A DNA stretch of 56,331 bases from Kingella denitrificans ATCC 33394 (lineage in GTDB: Bacteria; Pseudomonadota; Gammaproteobacteria; Burkholderiales; Neisseriaceae), in the NCBI RefSeq assembly GCF_000190695.1, contig NZ_GL870929.1:1997196-2053526 (forward strand). Direction: 5' to 3'. The translations under genes were made by a program, and so were the position numbers. Positions 1 through 10,004 of this stretch are shown one piece after another (within the stretch, counting starts at the first letter, position 1; every line of letters begins with the position of its first letter). The notes beneath the pieces were generated by a model. The model saw only the letters and a program-made list of their open reading frames with translations, was not told the DNA's origin and did not search any database.

Positions 1-14
1 TCAAGGAACACATT

Positions 15-1574
15 ATGAAAATCAGAGCGCAAGTCGGCATGGTGTTGAACCTGGACAAATGTATCGGTTGCCACACCTGCTCCGTTACCTGCAAAAACGT
101 GTGGACTTCACGCGACGGTGTGGAATACGCATGGTTCAACAACGTAGAAACCAAGCCCGGCATCGGCTTCCCGAAAAACTGGGAAGACCAAGAAAAATGG
201 AACGGCGGCTGGGTGCGCAAATCGGACGGCAAGCTCGTGCCCAAACAAGGCGGCAAGCTGAAAATCCTGTCCAATATTTTCGCCAACCCCAACATGCCGA
301 AAATCGACGACTACTACGAGCCGTTCACCTACGATTACGAACACCTGCAAAACGCGCCCAAAATGAAAACGCCGCCCACCGCGCGTCCCATTTCCGTGAT
401 TACCGGCAAAAAAATGGACAAAGTGGAATGGGGTCCGAACTGGGAAGACGACTTGGCGGGCGAATTTGAAAAACGCGGCAAAGACGTGTTGTTCGAAGGC
501 ATTCAAAAAGAAATGCACGCCGCATTCGAGCAGACCTTCATGATGTATCTGCCCCGCCTGTGCGAACACTGCCTGAATCCGACCTGCGTGGCTTCCTGCC
601 CGTCCGGCAGTATCTATAAACGCGAAGACGACGGCATTGTGTTGATTGACCAAGACAAATGCCGCGGCTGGCGTATGTGCGTGTCCGGCTGCCCATACAA
701 AAAAATCTATTACAACTGGACCAGCGGCAAAGCCGAAAAATGCACGTTCTGCTATCCGCGTATCGAAGTGGGCGAGCCGACCGTCTGCTCCGAAACCTGC
801 GTGGGCCGTATCCGCTATTTGGGCGTGCTGCTTTATGATGCCGACAAAATCGAAGCGGCGGCCAGCGTGGAAAACCCGCAAGACCTGTATGAAGCGCAAC
901 TGGGCCTGTTCCTGAATCCGAACGATCCTGAAATCGAAAAAGAAGCCTTGAAACAAGGAATCAGCCAAAGCTGGCTGGACGCGGCCAAACGCTCGCCCGT
1001 GTATAAAATGGCGATGGAATGGAAAGTGGCCTTCCCGCTGCATCCCGAATACCGCACCATGCCGATGGTTTGGTACATTCCGCCCCTTTCACCCATTCAG
1101 TCCGCCATCGAACGCGGCTTGGTCGGCGAAAACGGCATTATCCCGAGCGTGGACGAAATGCGTATTCCGTTGCGCTATTTGGCCAACCTGCTGACGGCAG
1201 GCAAAGTAGAGCCCATTAAAGCCGCGCTGGAACGTATGATTGCCATGCGCCGTTACAAACGCGGACAAGTGGTACACGGCGAAACGCTGGAACAAACGCT
1301 GGACGGCACAGGTTTGACACCGGCACAAGTGGAAGAAATGTATCAAGTGATGGCGATTGCCAACTACGAAGACCGCTTTGTGATTCCGACCAGCCACCGC
1401 GAAATGGTGGAAAACACGTTTGACGAAAAAGGCGCATGCGGCTTTACCTTCGGCAACGGCTGCTCCGGCGGTTCTTCCGAAGAAAGCCTGTTCGGCAAAC
1501 GCAAAGGCACGCCGATTGTGTTCTTCGACCGCCGCAAAGACATTGAAGAAAACCGTGAAAACGGTGTGCGTTAA
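15..1574 (+). CDS. narH: Respiratory nitrate reductase beta subunit NarH
   Basis: This is the electron-transfer subunit of the membrane-bound NarGHI nitrate reductase. It passes electrons from the NarI hemes through four iron-sulfur clusters to the molybdenum site in NarG on the cytoplasmic face. The 519 residues match the usual NarH length. Cysteine groups are visible at C16/C19/C22/C26, around 183-195, and around C216-C226. In the third group Trp219 replaces one cysteine (CRGW), which is the known NarH feature that produces a 3Fe-4S cluster. The start at 15 follows an AAGGA ribosome site and gives the conserved N-terminus. narG must lie just off the left edge. narJ follows after 14 bases and then narI, so this is the end of a narGHJI operon. 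No frameshift is seen. Confidence 0.97.
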   Translation: MKIRAQVGMVLNLDKCIGCHTCSVTCKNVWTSRDGVEYAWFNNVETKPGIGFPKNWEDQEKWNGGWVRKSDGKLVPKQGGKLKILSNIFANPNMPKIDDYYEPFTYDYEHLQNAPKMKTPPTARPISVITGKKMDKVEWGPNWEDDLAGEFEKRGKDVLFEGIQKEMHAAFEQTFMMYLPRLCEHCLNPTCVASCPSGSIYKREDDGIVLIDQDKCRGWRMCVSGCPYKKIYYNWTSGKAEKCTFCYPRIEVGEPTVCSETCVGRIRYLGVLLYDADKIEAAASVENPQDLYEAQLGLFLNPNDPEIEKEALKQGISQSWLDAAKRSPVYKMAMEWKVAFPLHPEYRTMPMVWYIPPLSPIQSAIERGLVGENGIIPSVDEMRIPLRYLANLLTAGKVEPIKAALERMIAMRRYKRGQVVHGETLEQTLDGTGLTPAQVEEMYQVMAIANYEDRFVIPTSHREMVENTFDEKGACGFTFGNGCSGGSSEESLFGKRKGTPIVFFDRRKDIEENRENGVR

Positions 1575-1588
1575 TCGGGTGGCAGACT

Positions 1589-2263
1589 ATGGAAATCAAA
1601 CCTTTAACCTATAAATGGTTGTCGGCATTGATGTGTTATCCCGAAAGCGACTTGCTCGAAGCCCTGCCAGAGTTGCAGGCTGCTTTGAGCGAGCTGCCCG
1701 AGTTGAGAAACAATCCGCACCGTGCTGGTTTGGACAAATTCCTCGACCATTTGGCCAGCCACACCTTGCGCGAATTGCAGGAAGACTATGTGCTGGTGTT
1801 TGACCGTAGCCGCCATCATGCGCTGTATATCTTTGAACACGTGTATGGTGAAGACCGCGACCGCGGCAGCGCAATGGTGGATTTGCTGGAAGAATACCGC
1901 CGATACGGCTACGAATTGGGCGATGACGAATTGCCCGATTACCTGCCTGCGCTGTTGGAGTTCTTCTCACACATTCCCGCCGATGAAGCGCAGAAATTGC
2001 TGGGCGATGCCGTTCATGTGGTGGCGCACATTGCCAAAAAACTGGAATTGTACGGTTCGCCTTATGCCGCGCTGCTGAATGCAGTGGTGGCATTGAGTCC
2101 GGTGGAACCGCAGCCGCTGATTGAACCGCCGGTGCGCGACATGGACGAAGCCATGGAAACGTTCGGGCCCGACAATCAAGGATTGGAGCCGTTGTTGAAA
2201 CCCAAAATGGGCGGCCTGCAAACCGTTCAATTCTATCCGACGGGTAACCGTCCCAATGCCTGA
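1589..2263 (+). CDS. narJ: Nitrate reductase molybdenum cofactor assembly chaperone NarJ
   Basis: NarJ is a cytoplasmic, system-specific chaperone of the TorD/NarJ family. It binds the NarG N-terminus and is needed to load the molybdenum cofactor and attach NarGH to NarI; it is not part of the final enzyme. The 224-residue protein is mostly helical. It carries the family pattern of acidic helices (LEEYRRYGYEL around residues 90-100, then a DYLPALLEF stretch). The gene starts 14 bases after the narH stop and ends 24 bases before narI, which fixes its role by operon context. The last 30 or so residues are a polar tail typical of the family. Confidence 0.95.
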   Translation: MEIKPLTYKWLSALMCYPESDLLEALPELQAALSELPELRNNPHRAGLDKFLDHLASHTLRELQEDYVLVFDRSRHHALYIFEHVYGEDRDRGSAMVDLLEEYRRYGYELGDDELPDYLPALLEFFSHIPADEAQKLLGDAVHVVAHIAKKLELYGSPYAALLNAVVALSPVEPQPLIEPPVRDMDEAMETFGPDNQGLEPLLKPKMGGLQTVQFYPTGNRPNA

Positions 2264-2287
2264 CATTGGATTTTGGAGAGTGAAATT

Positions 2288-2974
2288 ATGAATACCTTAA
2301 ATCAATTCTTTTTCGGCATTTATCCGTATATCTGCTTGTCCGTCTTTTTCCTGGGCAGCCTGATGCGTTTTGAGCGCGAGCAGTATTCCTGGAAAAGCGA
2401 TTCCAGCCAGCTGCTGTATGAAGGCCAGCTGCGCCTTGGCAATATCTTGTTCCACGTGGGCGTGCTGGCGGTGTTCTTCGGCCACTTGTTCGGTTTGCTG
2501 ACCCCTTTGGCGTTTTGGGAATTTCTGGGCATTTCGCACGGTGCGAAACAGATTTTCGCCATGACGATGGGCGGCATTTTCGGTTCGATGGCGATGGTGG
2601 GTTTGGTGATGTTGATGAACCGCCGCTTTAAAATCGACCGTATCAACCTGAACAGCACTTGGCGCGACAAACTCGTGTTGGTGTGGATTTTCATCACATT
2701 GGCTTTGGGCTTGTCCACCATTTTCGTCAGCATGGGGCACTTGGACGGCCACGAAATGGTGAAACTGATGAAATGGGCGCAACACATCGTTACCTTCCGC
2801 GGCGCGGCGGCAGAATATTTGGAAGACGTGAGCATCCTGTTCAAAATGCACATTTTCATGGGCATGACCTTCTTCTTAATCTTCCCGTTTACACGGATGG
2901 TGCACGTTTGGAGCGGTTTTGGCGCATTGAGCTATATTCCGCGCGCATGGCAGCTGGTTCGCCGCCGCCGTTAA
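2288..2974 (+). CDS. narI: Respiratory nitrate reductase gamma subunit NarI (cytochrome b)
   Basis: NarI is the integral-membrane cytochrome b of nitrate reductase. It oxidises quinol at the periplasmic side and sends electrons through two b hemes to NarH. The protein of 228 residues has five hydrophobic segments. Histidines that fit the heme ligands lie in the second segment (FHVGVLAVFFGH) and in the last (LFKMHIFMGM). I take the ATG at 2288, because a GGAGAG ribosome site sits 7 bases before it. The in-frame TTG at 2273 would put the start inside that site. The gene closes the nar operon and is followed by an uptake-sequence hairpin at 3000-3047. Confidence 0.95.
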   Translation: MNTLNQFFFGIYPYICLSVFFLGSLMRFEREQYSWKSDSSQLLYEGQLRLGNILFHVGVLAVFFGHLFGLLTPLAFWEFLGISHGAKQIFAMTMGGIFGSMAMVGLVMLMNRRFKIDRINLNSTWRDKLVLVWIFITLALGLSTIFVSMGHLDGHEMVKLMKWAQHIVTFRGAAAEYLEDVSILFKMHIFMGMTFFLIFPFTRMVHVWSGFGALSYIPRAWQLVRRRR

Positions 2975-2999
2975 TACCAATGAACGCATAGCCCGATAA

Positions 3000-3047
3000 A
3001 AAAGCAGCCTGCACTTTTTTGATGAACGTGCAGGCTGCTTTTTTGCT
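3000..3047. terminator. Bidirectional terminator from paired uptake sequences
   Basis: A king3DUS (AAGCAGCCTGCA) and its reverse complement form a 14-bp stem around a short loop, with A and T runs on the two sides. The hairpin lies between the convergent narI and the gene ending at 3050, so it can stop transcription from both. Confidence 0.75.
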
Positions 3048-3049
3048 GT

Positions 3050-3901
3050 TTAACGCGGCTTGGGCGGGTTTTCAGCCAATAATTTGTCTAACCATTGTGC
3101 GGCGGTAGCTGCAGGCAGCGGATTTGGCGAGAAGCAGGCATCGCTTTGGTCGCGTCGTTTGTTTTCTTCGCTGACATAGTCATACACATCGGTTTCCAGC
3201 TTGGCCTGCCAGCCGTTACTGCTTCTGTGCACGGAAAAATACGTTACGGTGCTGAATTTGTCTTTACTGTATGTACAGCGGCCGAAGTTTTGCGGCTGGT
3301 CGGTATAAAAAGTGAAATCCGCCAGTTCGCCGCTTCGGTTGAGCCTGAGTATTTTCGGCACGCTGAAAGCGGTATTGTTCAATTCGACCACCCAGTCGCC
3401 GCCTTCCTTCATCACGGTGCGGTTGCCGAGTTCCCGTGCCTTGCCGTTAAAACGCATGGTGATGTTTTGCGCATCGCAGCCTGCAAACACGGCGTTGCGG
3501 CCGCTCCAATCGGGCGAATCGACGTAAATATGATAGGCGTTGCCGCTATATTGGCGGTTGCATTGGATGAAGCGCGGCGCGTTTTTGGGCGGGGTGGCGG
3601 TGAACAGCGAGATTTTGCCGGAATAAAAAGAGAGCGAATCGGTGTGGTAGCCGCCCCAAACCATGTTTTTGGGGAAGTAAATGCTGTGAATTTTTTCCGT
3701 TTGCAACACTTGTTGCCAGTCGGTTTTGGGTGCGTTGCGGTCGGTGTCGTAATGGATGCGGCTGCCGGCGGGGATGGTCAGCCCTTTGTGTTCGACATCG
3801 TGCGGCAGGGTAACGACTTCGGGCAACGGCTGGATAACCAGGGCGTTTGCGCCGATGGGCAGCGCGGCGGCCAGCAAAAGGGCGGATTGTGTGGTTTTCA
3901 T
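3050..3901 (-). CDS. Secreted/periplasmic protein of unknown function
   Basis: I do not recognise this family. The 283-residue product begins with a clear signal peptide (MKTTQSALLLAAALPIGANA, cleavage near residue 20) and has no later membrane segment, so it is probably periplasmic. The mature part is rich in aromatic and beta-type residues. It has three cysteines in a spaced pattern (around 128, 143 and 209) plus one near the C-terminus, which may form disulfides. The gene stands alone, convergent with narI. Upstream lies a 106-bp Correia-type element whose end is 21 bases before the start codon, so the element may supply promoter or regulatory sequence. The reading frame is intact. Confidence 0.8.
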   Translation of the reverse strand: MKTTQSALLLAAALPIGANALVIQPLPEVVTLPHDVEHKGLTIPAGSRIHYDTDRNAPKTDWQQVLQTEKIHSIYFPKNMVWGGYHTDSLSFYSGKISLFTATPPKNAPRFIQCNRQYSGNAYHIYVDSPDWSGRNAVFAGCDAQNITMRFNGKARELGNRTVMKEGGDWVVELNNTAFSVPKILRLNRSGELADFTFYTDQPQNFGRCTYSKDKFSTVTYFSVHRSSNGWQAKLETDVYDYVSEENKRRDQSDACFSPNPLPAATAAQWLDKLLAENPPKPR

Positions 3902-3921
3902 GGGTTTCCTTGTTGTGAAAA

Positions 3922-4027
3922 TATAGTGGATTAAAATAAAAATGAGACAAGGCGGCGAGCCGCAAGGCGTACAAGTAGTACGTCAAGGCGAGCCAACGCC
4001 GTATCATTGCGATTTTAATTCACTATA
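3922..4027 (+). repeat. Correia-type (NEMIS/CREE-like) element, copy 1
   Basis: A 106-bp miniature element bounded by the inverted ends TATAGTGGATTAAAAT and its complement. One base of the right end has changed (AATTCACTATA). The interior holds the palindromic core with GTACAAGTAGTAC. Three further copies of exactly 106 bp lie in the window. This copy sits between the start of the secreted protein and the end of glnS. Confidence 0.9.
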
Positions 4028-4083
4028 AAAGTGCAGGCTGCTTTTGAATGCCGTTTTCACATTCCCAAAAGCAGCCTGCACCT
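4028..4083. terminator. Uptake-sequence hairpin downstream of glnS
   Basis: TGCAGGCTGC and GCAGCCTGCA form an inverted pair separated by about 24 bases, immediately after the Correia element and just before the glnS stop codon. On the minus strand it lies where a glnS terminator is expected. The pair is in the reversed arrangement, so its T-run is weaker than in other hairpins of the window. Confidence 0.5.
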
Positions 4084-4086
4084 GAT

Positions 4087-5772
<1,686 letters not shown>

Positions 5773-5882
5773 AATGTTTCCAATGGGTGGTATTTCAATA
5801 TAAAAACGGGGTGCAGGCTGCTTTGGGCAATGGCGGTGCAAGGGGGTGATTTTACCTGAAACCAGGCAGCCTGCACATGGGG

Positions 5883-6275
5883 TTACGGTTGTGCCAAGGC
5901 TTCTAAAATGCAGCATTCGGCCTGTTCGTCGCCGGCGCATTGCGCGTGCCATGTTTGCAGTGTGGCCAGCATGGCTTGCAGCGATTGGATTTTCTGCTCC
6001 AATTCGGCAATGTGCTGCGCGGTGAGGGTTTTGACATCGTGGCTGCGGCGGTCGGGGTTGTCTTGCAGGGCGAGCAGTTGCGCGGTTTGGGCAAGCGAAA
6101 AGCCGACATCGCGCGCGTGGCGGATGAAGTGCAGCCGCTGCAAATCGTTGTCGCCGTAATCGCGGTAGCCTGCGGCGGTGCGGGCGGCTTGGGGCAGCAG
6201 GCCTTGTTTTTCGTAATCGCGGATTTGTTTGGCGGACAGGCCGGTTTGCCGCGCGGCTTGGCTGATGTTCATCAT
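5883..6275 (-). CDS. cueR: MerR-family copper-responsive regulator (CueR-like)
   Basis: This is a MerR-type transcription activator predicted to sense Cu(I). The 130-residue protein has an N-terminal winged helix (MNISQAARQTGLSAKQIRDYE), a dimerisation coiled coil, and a C-terminal metal loop. The loop has Cys113 and Cys121 separated by seven residues (CAGDEQAEC), the CueR spacing; an extra Cys122 follows. It is divergent from copZ. The intergenic region carries a promoter with a 19-bp spacer, the arrangement that MerR proteins untwist. Two adjacent ATGs (6275 and 6272) share one AGGAAA site, so the start is uncertain by one codon. The symbol is by analogy; a more general metal regulator is possible. 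Confidence 0.85.
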   Translation of the reverse strand: MMNISQAARQTGLSAKQIRDYEKQGLLPQAARTAAGYRDYGDNDLQRLHFIRHARDVGFSLAQTAQLLALQDNPDRRSHDVKTLTAQHIAELEQKIQSLQAMLATLQTWHAQCAGDEQAECCILEALAQP

Positions 6276-6324
6276 GATTTCCTAATATGGATGGCGTGCC
6301 GGTGCAGGGTCGGCAAAAAAGCAT

Positions 6325-6355
6325 TTGACTTTCACACCGGGTAAAGGTTTATAGT
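6325..6355 (+). promoter_or_regulatory. MerR/CueR-type promoter of copZ
   Basis: TTGACT (6325-6330) and TATAGT (6350-6355) are separated by exactly 19 bases, longer than the standard 17. The spacer contains a short dyad, ACC...GGT. MerR-family activators bind such overlong spacers and realign the two hexamers. It lies upstream of copZ in the divergent region with the regulator gene. Confidence 0.7.
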
Positions 6356-6393
6356 ATCCCCTGTTTTCAACCCCTAAATCAAGGACAATCAAA

Positions 6394-6606
6394 ATGGCAA
6401 CAGTAACCCTGAACATTGACGGCATGACCTGCGGCGGCTGCGTGAAAAGCGTGACCAAAGTGTTGAACGGCTTGGACGGCGTGCGCAGCGCCACTGTGAG
6501 CCTGGAAAACAAAAACGCGCAAGTGGAATTTGACGAGGGCAAAATCCAAATCGCGCAGCTGGTGGAAGCGGTGGAAGACGCAGGTTTTGATGCCTGTGCC
6601 GCTTGA
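6394..6606 (+). CDS. copZ: Copper chaperone CopZ (heavy-metal-associated domain)
   Basis: A 70-residue single HMA-domain protein with the metal motif MTCGGC (Cys13 and Cys16). It binds Cu(I) in the cytoplasm and delivers it to the copper-exporting ATPase. The ferredoxin-like beta-alpha-beta pattern is complete. The start follows AAGGAC. Expression is expected from the 19-bp-spacer promoter at 6325-6355 under the divergent CueR-like regulator. Two genes further on is the partner CopA, with its own MerR-type promoter. Confidence 0.93.
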   Translation: MATVTLNIDGMTCGGCVKSVTKVLNGLDGVRSATVSLENKNAQVEFDEGKIQIAQLVEAVEDAGFDACAA

Positions 6607-6696
6607 AAATGACTGAAATCCTTTGCAGGCTGCTTGTGGTGTCATGTGCAGGCTGCCTGCACACCCATTTATTATCATCATGCATTCATTACCATC

Positions 6697-7218
6697 ATGC
6701 GTTTCTTAACCCACTTTATCCTGACCCTGTCTTCATGGGCCGCCCATTGCGCCTTTTTCGTGTGCTGCTTTATCGCTGCGTATTATGCGGTCGAATTCGG
6801 CCTCATGGAGCGTTACGGGCAGGGCGATACCGTTTCGCCCACGTTTTATGTTTTGATTCAAGATGAACACGGCATCCGTCCGACACGGTTGGAAAACTGG
6901 CGGAATACGCAAACCTTGGTGCGGCAGGAGCGACGTTTTTTCCGCGAGGACGGGCAGGGCGGCTACCGTTTGCGCCTAATCGCCCCCGATACCTACGAAC
7001 TGTTCACCGATCTCGACACGGCAATGATCACGCAAACGTATCGGCTCACACCCGATAACCGTGTGATACCGTTAAGCTGGCGCGGTTTCAATGCCATTAG
7101 TTTTATTTTGATTTTGCCTGTGGGGCTGGTGTTTTTCACGCTCGGCAAATGGCTGGCGCGCCGAATGGTACACCGTTGGAAAAGGCGCGCCGTGCCGAAA
7201 GGGGCAGAAGCCGCGTAA
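6697..7218 (+). CDS. Small membrane protein between copZ and copA, unknown function
   Basis: I do not recognise the family. From the ATG at 6697 the product has 173 residues. A hydrophobic segment spans residues 1-30 (MRFLTHFILTLSSW...), and a soluble domain of about 90 residues is predicted to lie outside. A second hydrophobic segment lies near 130-150 (FILILPVGLVFFTL), followed by a strongly basic tail that should be cytoplasmic. A longer frame from 6634 starts inside an uptake sequence and is unlikely. No good ribosome site is seen, so the start is uncertain. Its position between two copper genes suggests, but does not prove, a link with copper handling. Confidence 0.65.
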   Translation: MRFLTHFILTLSSWAAHCAFFVCCFIAAYYAVEFGLMERYGQGDTVSPTFYVLIQDEHGIRPTRLENWRNTQTLVRQERRFFREDGQGGYRLRLIAPDTYELFTDLDTAMITQTYRLTPDNRVIPLSWRGFNAISFILILPVGLVFFTLGKWLARRMVHRWKRRAVPKGAEAA

Positions 7219-7223
7219 TCCTT

Positions 7224-7270
7224 TCAGGCAGCCTGCACTTCGCTATTTCTTAAAGTGCAGGCTGCTTTTT
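7224..7270. terminator. Uptake-sequence hairpin before copA
   Basis: AGGCAGCCTGCAC and GTGCAGGCTGC with a T5 run form a hairpin just after the stop of the small membrane gene and before the copA promoter. It separates copZ transcription from copA. Confidence 0.7.
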
Positions 7271-7284
7271 CATCCGCCAATCCC

Positions 7285-7315
7285 TTGACATTAACCGTAC
7301 GTCAACGTTTATCCT
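7285..7315 (+). promoter_or_regulatory. MerR/CueR-type promoter of copA
   Basis: TTGACA (7285-7290) and TATCCT (7310-7315) are separated by 19 bases containing the dyad AACCGTACGTCAACGTT. This is the second 19-bp-spacer promoter in the cluster, 33 bases before the copA start codon, and should answer to the same regulator as copZ. Confidence 0.75.
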
Positions 7316-7347
7316 GACGCTTATCCGATTTAATATGGAGTAATATC

Positions 7348-9486
7348 ATGGCTATCCGACACATTAACTTCAACATTCAAGGCATGACCTGCCAAGCCTG
7401 CGCGAACCGCATTGAAAAAGTGCTGAACAAAAAAGATTTTGTGCAGAGCTGCGCAGTGAACTTTGCCGGCGAAACGGCGCAAATCGAGTTTGACGACACG
7501 AAAACCGATGCGGCAGGGCTGATGGAAATTATTGAGAAAACCGGCTATCAGGCCACCGTGCAGACATCATTGCAGCCTGCACAAGACAACGAAACGCATT
7601 GGCGCGTGTGGGTGCTGCTGGCTTTGTCCGTGCCGTTTTGGGTGGGCATGGCGGGCATGCTGTTCGGTTCGCACGCGCTGATGCCGCCGTTGTGGCTGCA
7701 AATTGCAATTGCCACGGTGGTGCAGGCCTATTTCGCGCTGCCGTTTTACCGCGGCGCAGCGGCCAGCATCCGCGGCGGTTTGGCCAACATGGACGTGCTG
7801 GTGTCGGTCGGCACGCTGGCGATTTACCTTTATTCGCTGGGCATGGTGTTGACGCACCGTTCGGCACACCATGTGTATTTCGAGGCGGGCGTGATGGTGC
7901 TGGCGTTTGTGTCGCTGGGCAAATATCTGGAAGCGAAAACCAAACGCGGCAGCCTGAACGCGCTCGGTTCGCTGCTGCAACTCACGCCGCGCGAAGTGTC
8001 CGTATTCAAAAACAATGCCTGGCAAACCGTGCCGCTGGGCCAAATCCAAATCGGCGACACGCTGCGTTGCGTGCAGGGCGGCCGGATTGCGGCGGACGGC
8101 ACGGTGCTGGCGGGCGAAGGCTGGGCGGACGAAAGCCATCTCACGGGCGAAAGCCAGCCGGTACATAAAACGATTGGCAGCAAAGTGCTGGCGGGCGCGA
8201 TTCTTTCCGGCAGCGTGGATTACCGCGCCGAGCAGCTTGGCAGCGATACGTTGCTGGGCGATATGGTGAGCGCGCTGGCCGACGCGCAAGGCAGCAAAGC
8301 CCCGATTGCGCGGCTGGCGGACAAAGTGGCGTCGGTGTTCGTGCCGTCCGTGTTGGGCATTGCGCTGCTGACTTTTGTGGCCAACGGATTCGCGCTGGGC
8401 GATTGGACCACCGCGCTTGTCCGTGCCGTGGCCGTGCTGGTGGTGGCCTGCCCCTGTGCTTTGGGCTTGGCGACACCGGCGGCGATTATGGCCGGCATGG
8501 GACAGGCGGTGCGGCACGGCGTGTGGTTTAAAAACGCCGCCGCGCTGGAAGCCGCTGGTTCGGTGGATACGGTGGTGCTGGACAAAACTGGCACGCTGAC
8601 GGCAGGCAAGCCCGACATCGCCGCCGTGTGGACGGCCGAAGGCTTTACCGAAGAGCAGTTGTTTGAAATGGCAGCCGCCGTGGAACAGCACGCCGCGCAT
8701 CCGTTGGCGAATGCCGTGGTGCAGGCTGCTTTGGCACGCGGCATCGCACCGCGCCCCGTTGAGAACGTGAATACCGTGGCCGGCGAAGGCATCAGCGCCA
8801 GCGTTGCAGATTGGGGCGAAGTGAAGGTGGGCAAGCCCGAATTTTGCGGGTGCAGGCTGCCTGAAGGCATGGACAATATTTGGTCGATTGCCAGCATTGC
8901 CGCCGTGTCGCTCAACGGGCAGGCCGTCGGCGCATTTGCCCTGGCCGACCCGCTCAAACCCGACAGCAAGGCCGCCATCGAACGGCTGGCCGACCACCGC
9001 ATTGCCGTGCATATTTTGAGCGGCGATCATCCCGCCACCGTCGCCTATATTGCCGCGCAACTCGGATTGCCCGCCGAAAACGCCCACGGCAACCAGTCGC
9101 CGCGCCAAAAAGCCGAATTCATCCGCCAATTACAGCAGCAGGGCGCCAAAGTCGGCATGGCGGGCGACGGCATCAATGACGCACCCGCCCTTGCGCTGGC
9201 CGATTCGGGTTTCGCCGTGCGCGGCAACACCGACATCGCCGAACAAAGCGCCGATGCCGTGTTGGTGCGCCCGTCGGTCAATCGGCTGGCAGACGGCCTG
9301 ATGATTGCCCGCGCCACCTTGCGCGCCATCCGCCAAAACCTGTTTTTCGCTTTTATTTACAACGCTCTGGGTATCCCGTTTGCCGCCGTGGGGCTGCTCA
9401 CACCCGTGCTGGCGGGGGCGATGATGGCAATGAGTTCCGTGTCCGTTCTGGCGAATGCGCTGCGGCTGAAACGGATGAAATTTTAA
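7348..9486 (+). CDS. copA: Copper-exporting P1B-type ATPase CopA
   Basis: CopA pumps Cu(I) out of the cytoplasm using ATP. The 712-residue protein has one N-terminal HMA domain (GMTCQAC, Cys15/Cys18) and eight expected membrane helices. It also has the actuator motif TGES, the transmembrane CPC metal site (368-370), the phosphorylation loop DKTGTLT with Asp412, the HP motif of P1B ATPases, and GDGINDAP near 606. All catalytic residues are present. The ATG follows a GGAG site. Uptake sequences lie inside the frame. One, at 8854-8865 in the nucleotide-binding domain, matches the Simonsiella-type 12-mer AGGCTGCCTGAA and overlaps a king3DUS core. A terminator hairpin follows the gene. Confidence 0.96.
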   Translation: MAIRHINFNIQGMTCQACANRIEKVLNKKDFVQSCAVNFAGETAQIEFDDTKTDAAGLMEIIEKTGYQATVQTSLQPAQDNETHWRVWVLLALSVPFWVGMAGMLFGSHALMPPLWLQIAIATVVQAYFALPFYRGAAASIRGGLANMDVLVSVGTLAIYLYSLGMVLTHRSAHHVYFEAGVMVLAFVSLGKYLEAKTKRGSLNALGSLLQLTPREVSVFKNNAWQTVPLGQIQIGDTLRCVQGGRIAADGTVLAGEGWADESHLTGESQPVHKTIGSKVLAGAILSGSVDYRAEQLGSDTLLGDMVSALADAQGSKAPIARLADKVASVFVPSVLGIALLTFVANGFALGDWTTALVRAVAVLVVACPCALGLATPAAIMAGMGQAVRHGVWFKNAAALEAAGSVDTVVLDKTGTLTAGKPDIAAVWTAEGFTEEQLFEMAAAVEQHAAHPLANAVVQAALARGIAPRPVENVNTVAGEGISASVADWGEVKVGKPEFCGCRLPEGMDNIWSIASIAAVSLNGQAVGAFALADPLKPDSKAAIERLADHRIAVHILSGDHPATVAYIAAQLGLPAENAHGNQSPRQKAEFIRQLQQQGAKVGMAGDGINDAPALALADSGFAVRGNTDIAEQSADAVLVRPSVNRLADGLMIARATLRAIRQNLFFAFIYNALGIPFAAVGLLTPVLAGAMMAMSSVSVLANALRLKRMKF

Positions 9487-9527
9487 AAGCAGCCTGCACT
9501 TTGAAAAACGGAGTGCAGGCTGCTTTC
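9484..9527. terminator. Terminator of copA (uptake-sequence hairpin)
   Basis: AAAGCAGCCTGCAC pairs with GTGCAGGCTGCTTT across a short AT-rich loop. It begins within the copA stop codon region and ends the copper cluster. Confidence 0.75.
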
Positions 9528-9596
9528 GGTCATTAGGAATGGGTAGTTAGGATACGTTAATGGGTAACTCGGCAGAATCAGGAACGGAGAGGTAAT

Positions 9597-9980
9597 ATGA
9601 ACATCTATCATCTGGACGCGACTATATTGAAATCGAGTGAGCATAGGGACAAATGGCTAGCGGGAGATTTTCATGATTGCATGGCGCATTTAAAAAAACA
9701 TTTGACTTATCGCCCCGATTGGGATGAGGGCGAAAATTGGTGCAGGTTTTACCTTCACGATAAATTGGCTGGCATGCTTTGCGCCAAGATTCCGTTTATG
9801 ATATCCAATTCAGGCGCGGCCCTTGAATTTTTGCCCTCTTATCTTGAAGTTATCATGGTGGATGATTTTGATAATGATAAAATCATATTGTCCAAACTCC
9901 TTCAAGATTTCATAGAACCCATGTCGCCGGAATTGGAATGCCCTGCTTTTATACAGGATTTTTATGTGGCTACCGTATAA
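9597..9980 (+). CDS. Unknown small acidic protein, AT-rich accessory gene
   Basis: I do not recognise this 127-residue protein. It has no signal peptide or membrane segment and is acidic (DDFDNDKI, DWDEGENW), as cytoplasmic immunity proteins often are. A strong GGAGAGG ribosome site precedes the ATG. It is followed 24 bases later by a SUKH-like gene in the same direction. Both genes are clearly more AT-rich than their flanks, with many ATA, TTA and AAA codons, and so look acquired. No toxin gene is adjacent. Confidence 0.7.
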   Translation: MNIYHLDATILKSSEHRDKWLAGDFHDCMAHLKKHLTYRPDWDEGENWCRFYLHDKLAGMLCAKIPFMISNSGAALEFLPSYLEVIMVDDFDNDKIILSKLLQDFIEPMSPELECPAFIQDFYVATV

Positions 9981-10004
9981 ATTAAGCGGCATATAGGAAA
10001 CCGT

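Noticed and set aside
5773..6324. N-terminal extension of glnS to 745 residues
   Set aside because: The added part reads through uptake sequences and the merR gene in another frame. The canonical GlnRS start with a ribosome site is at 5772.
7567..9129. A 520-codon open frame on the minus strand across copA
   Set aside because: It lies wholly opposite copA, which has all catalytic motifs. The antisense product has no recognisable domain and an odd His/Gln/Arg-rich composition. High GC in third positions keeps such shadow frames open.
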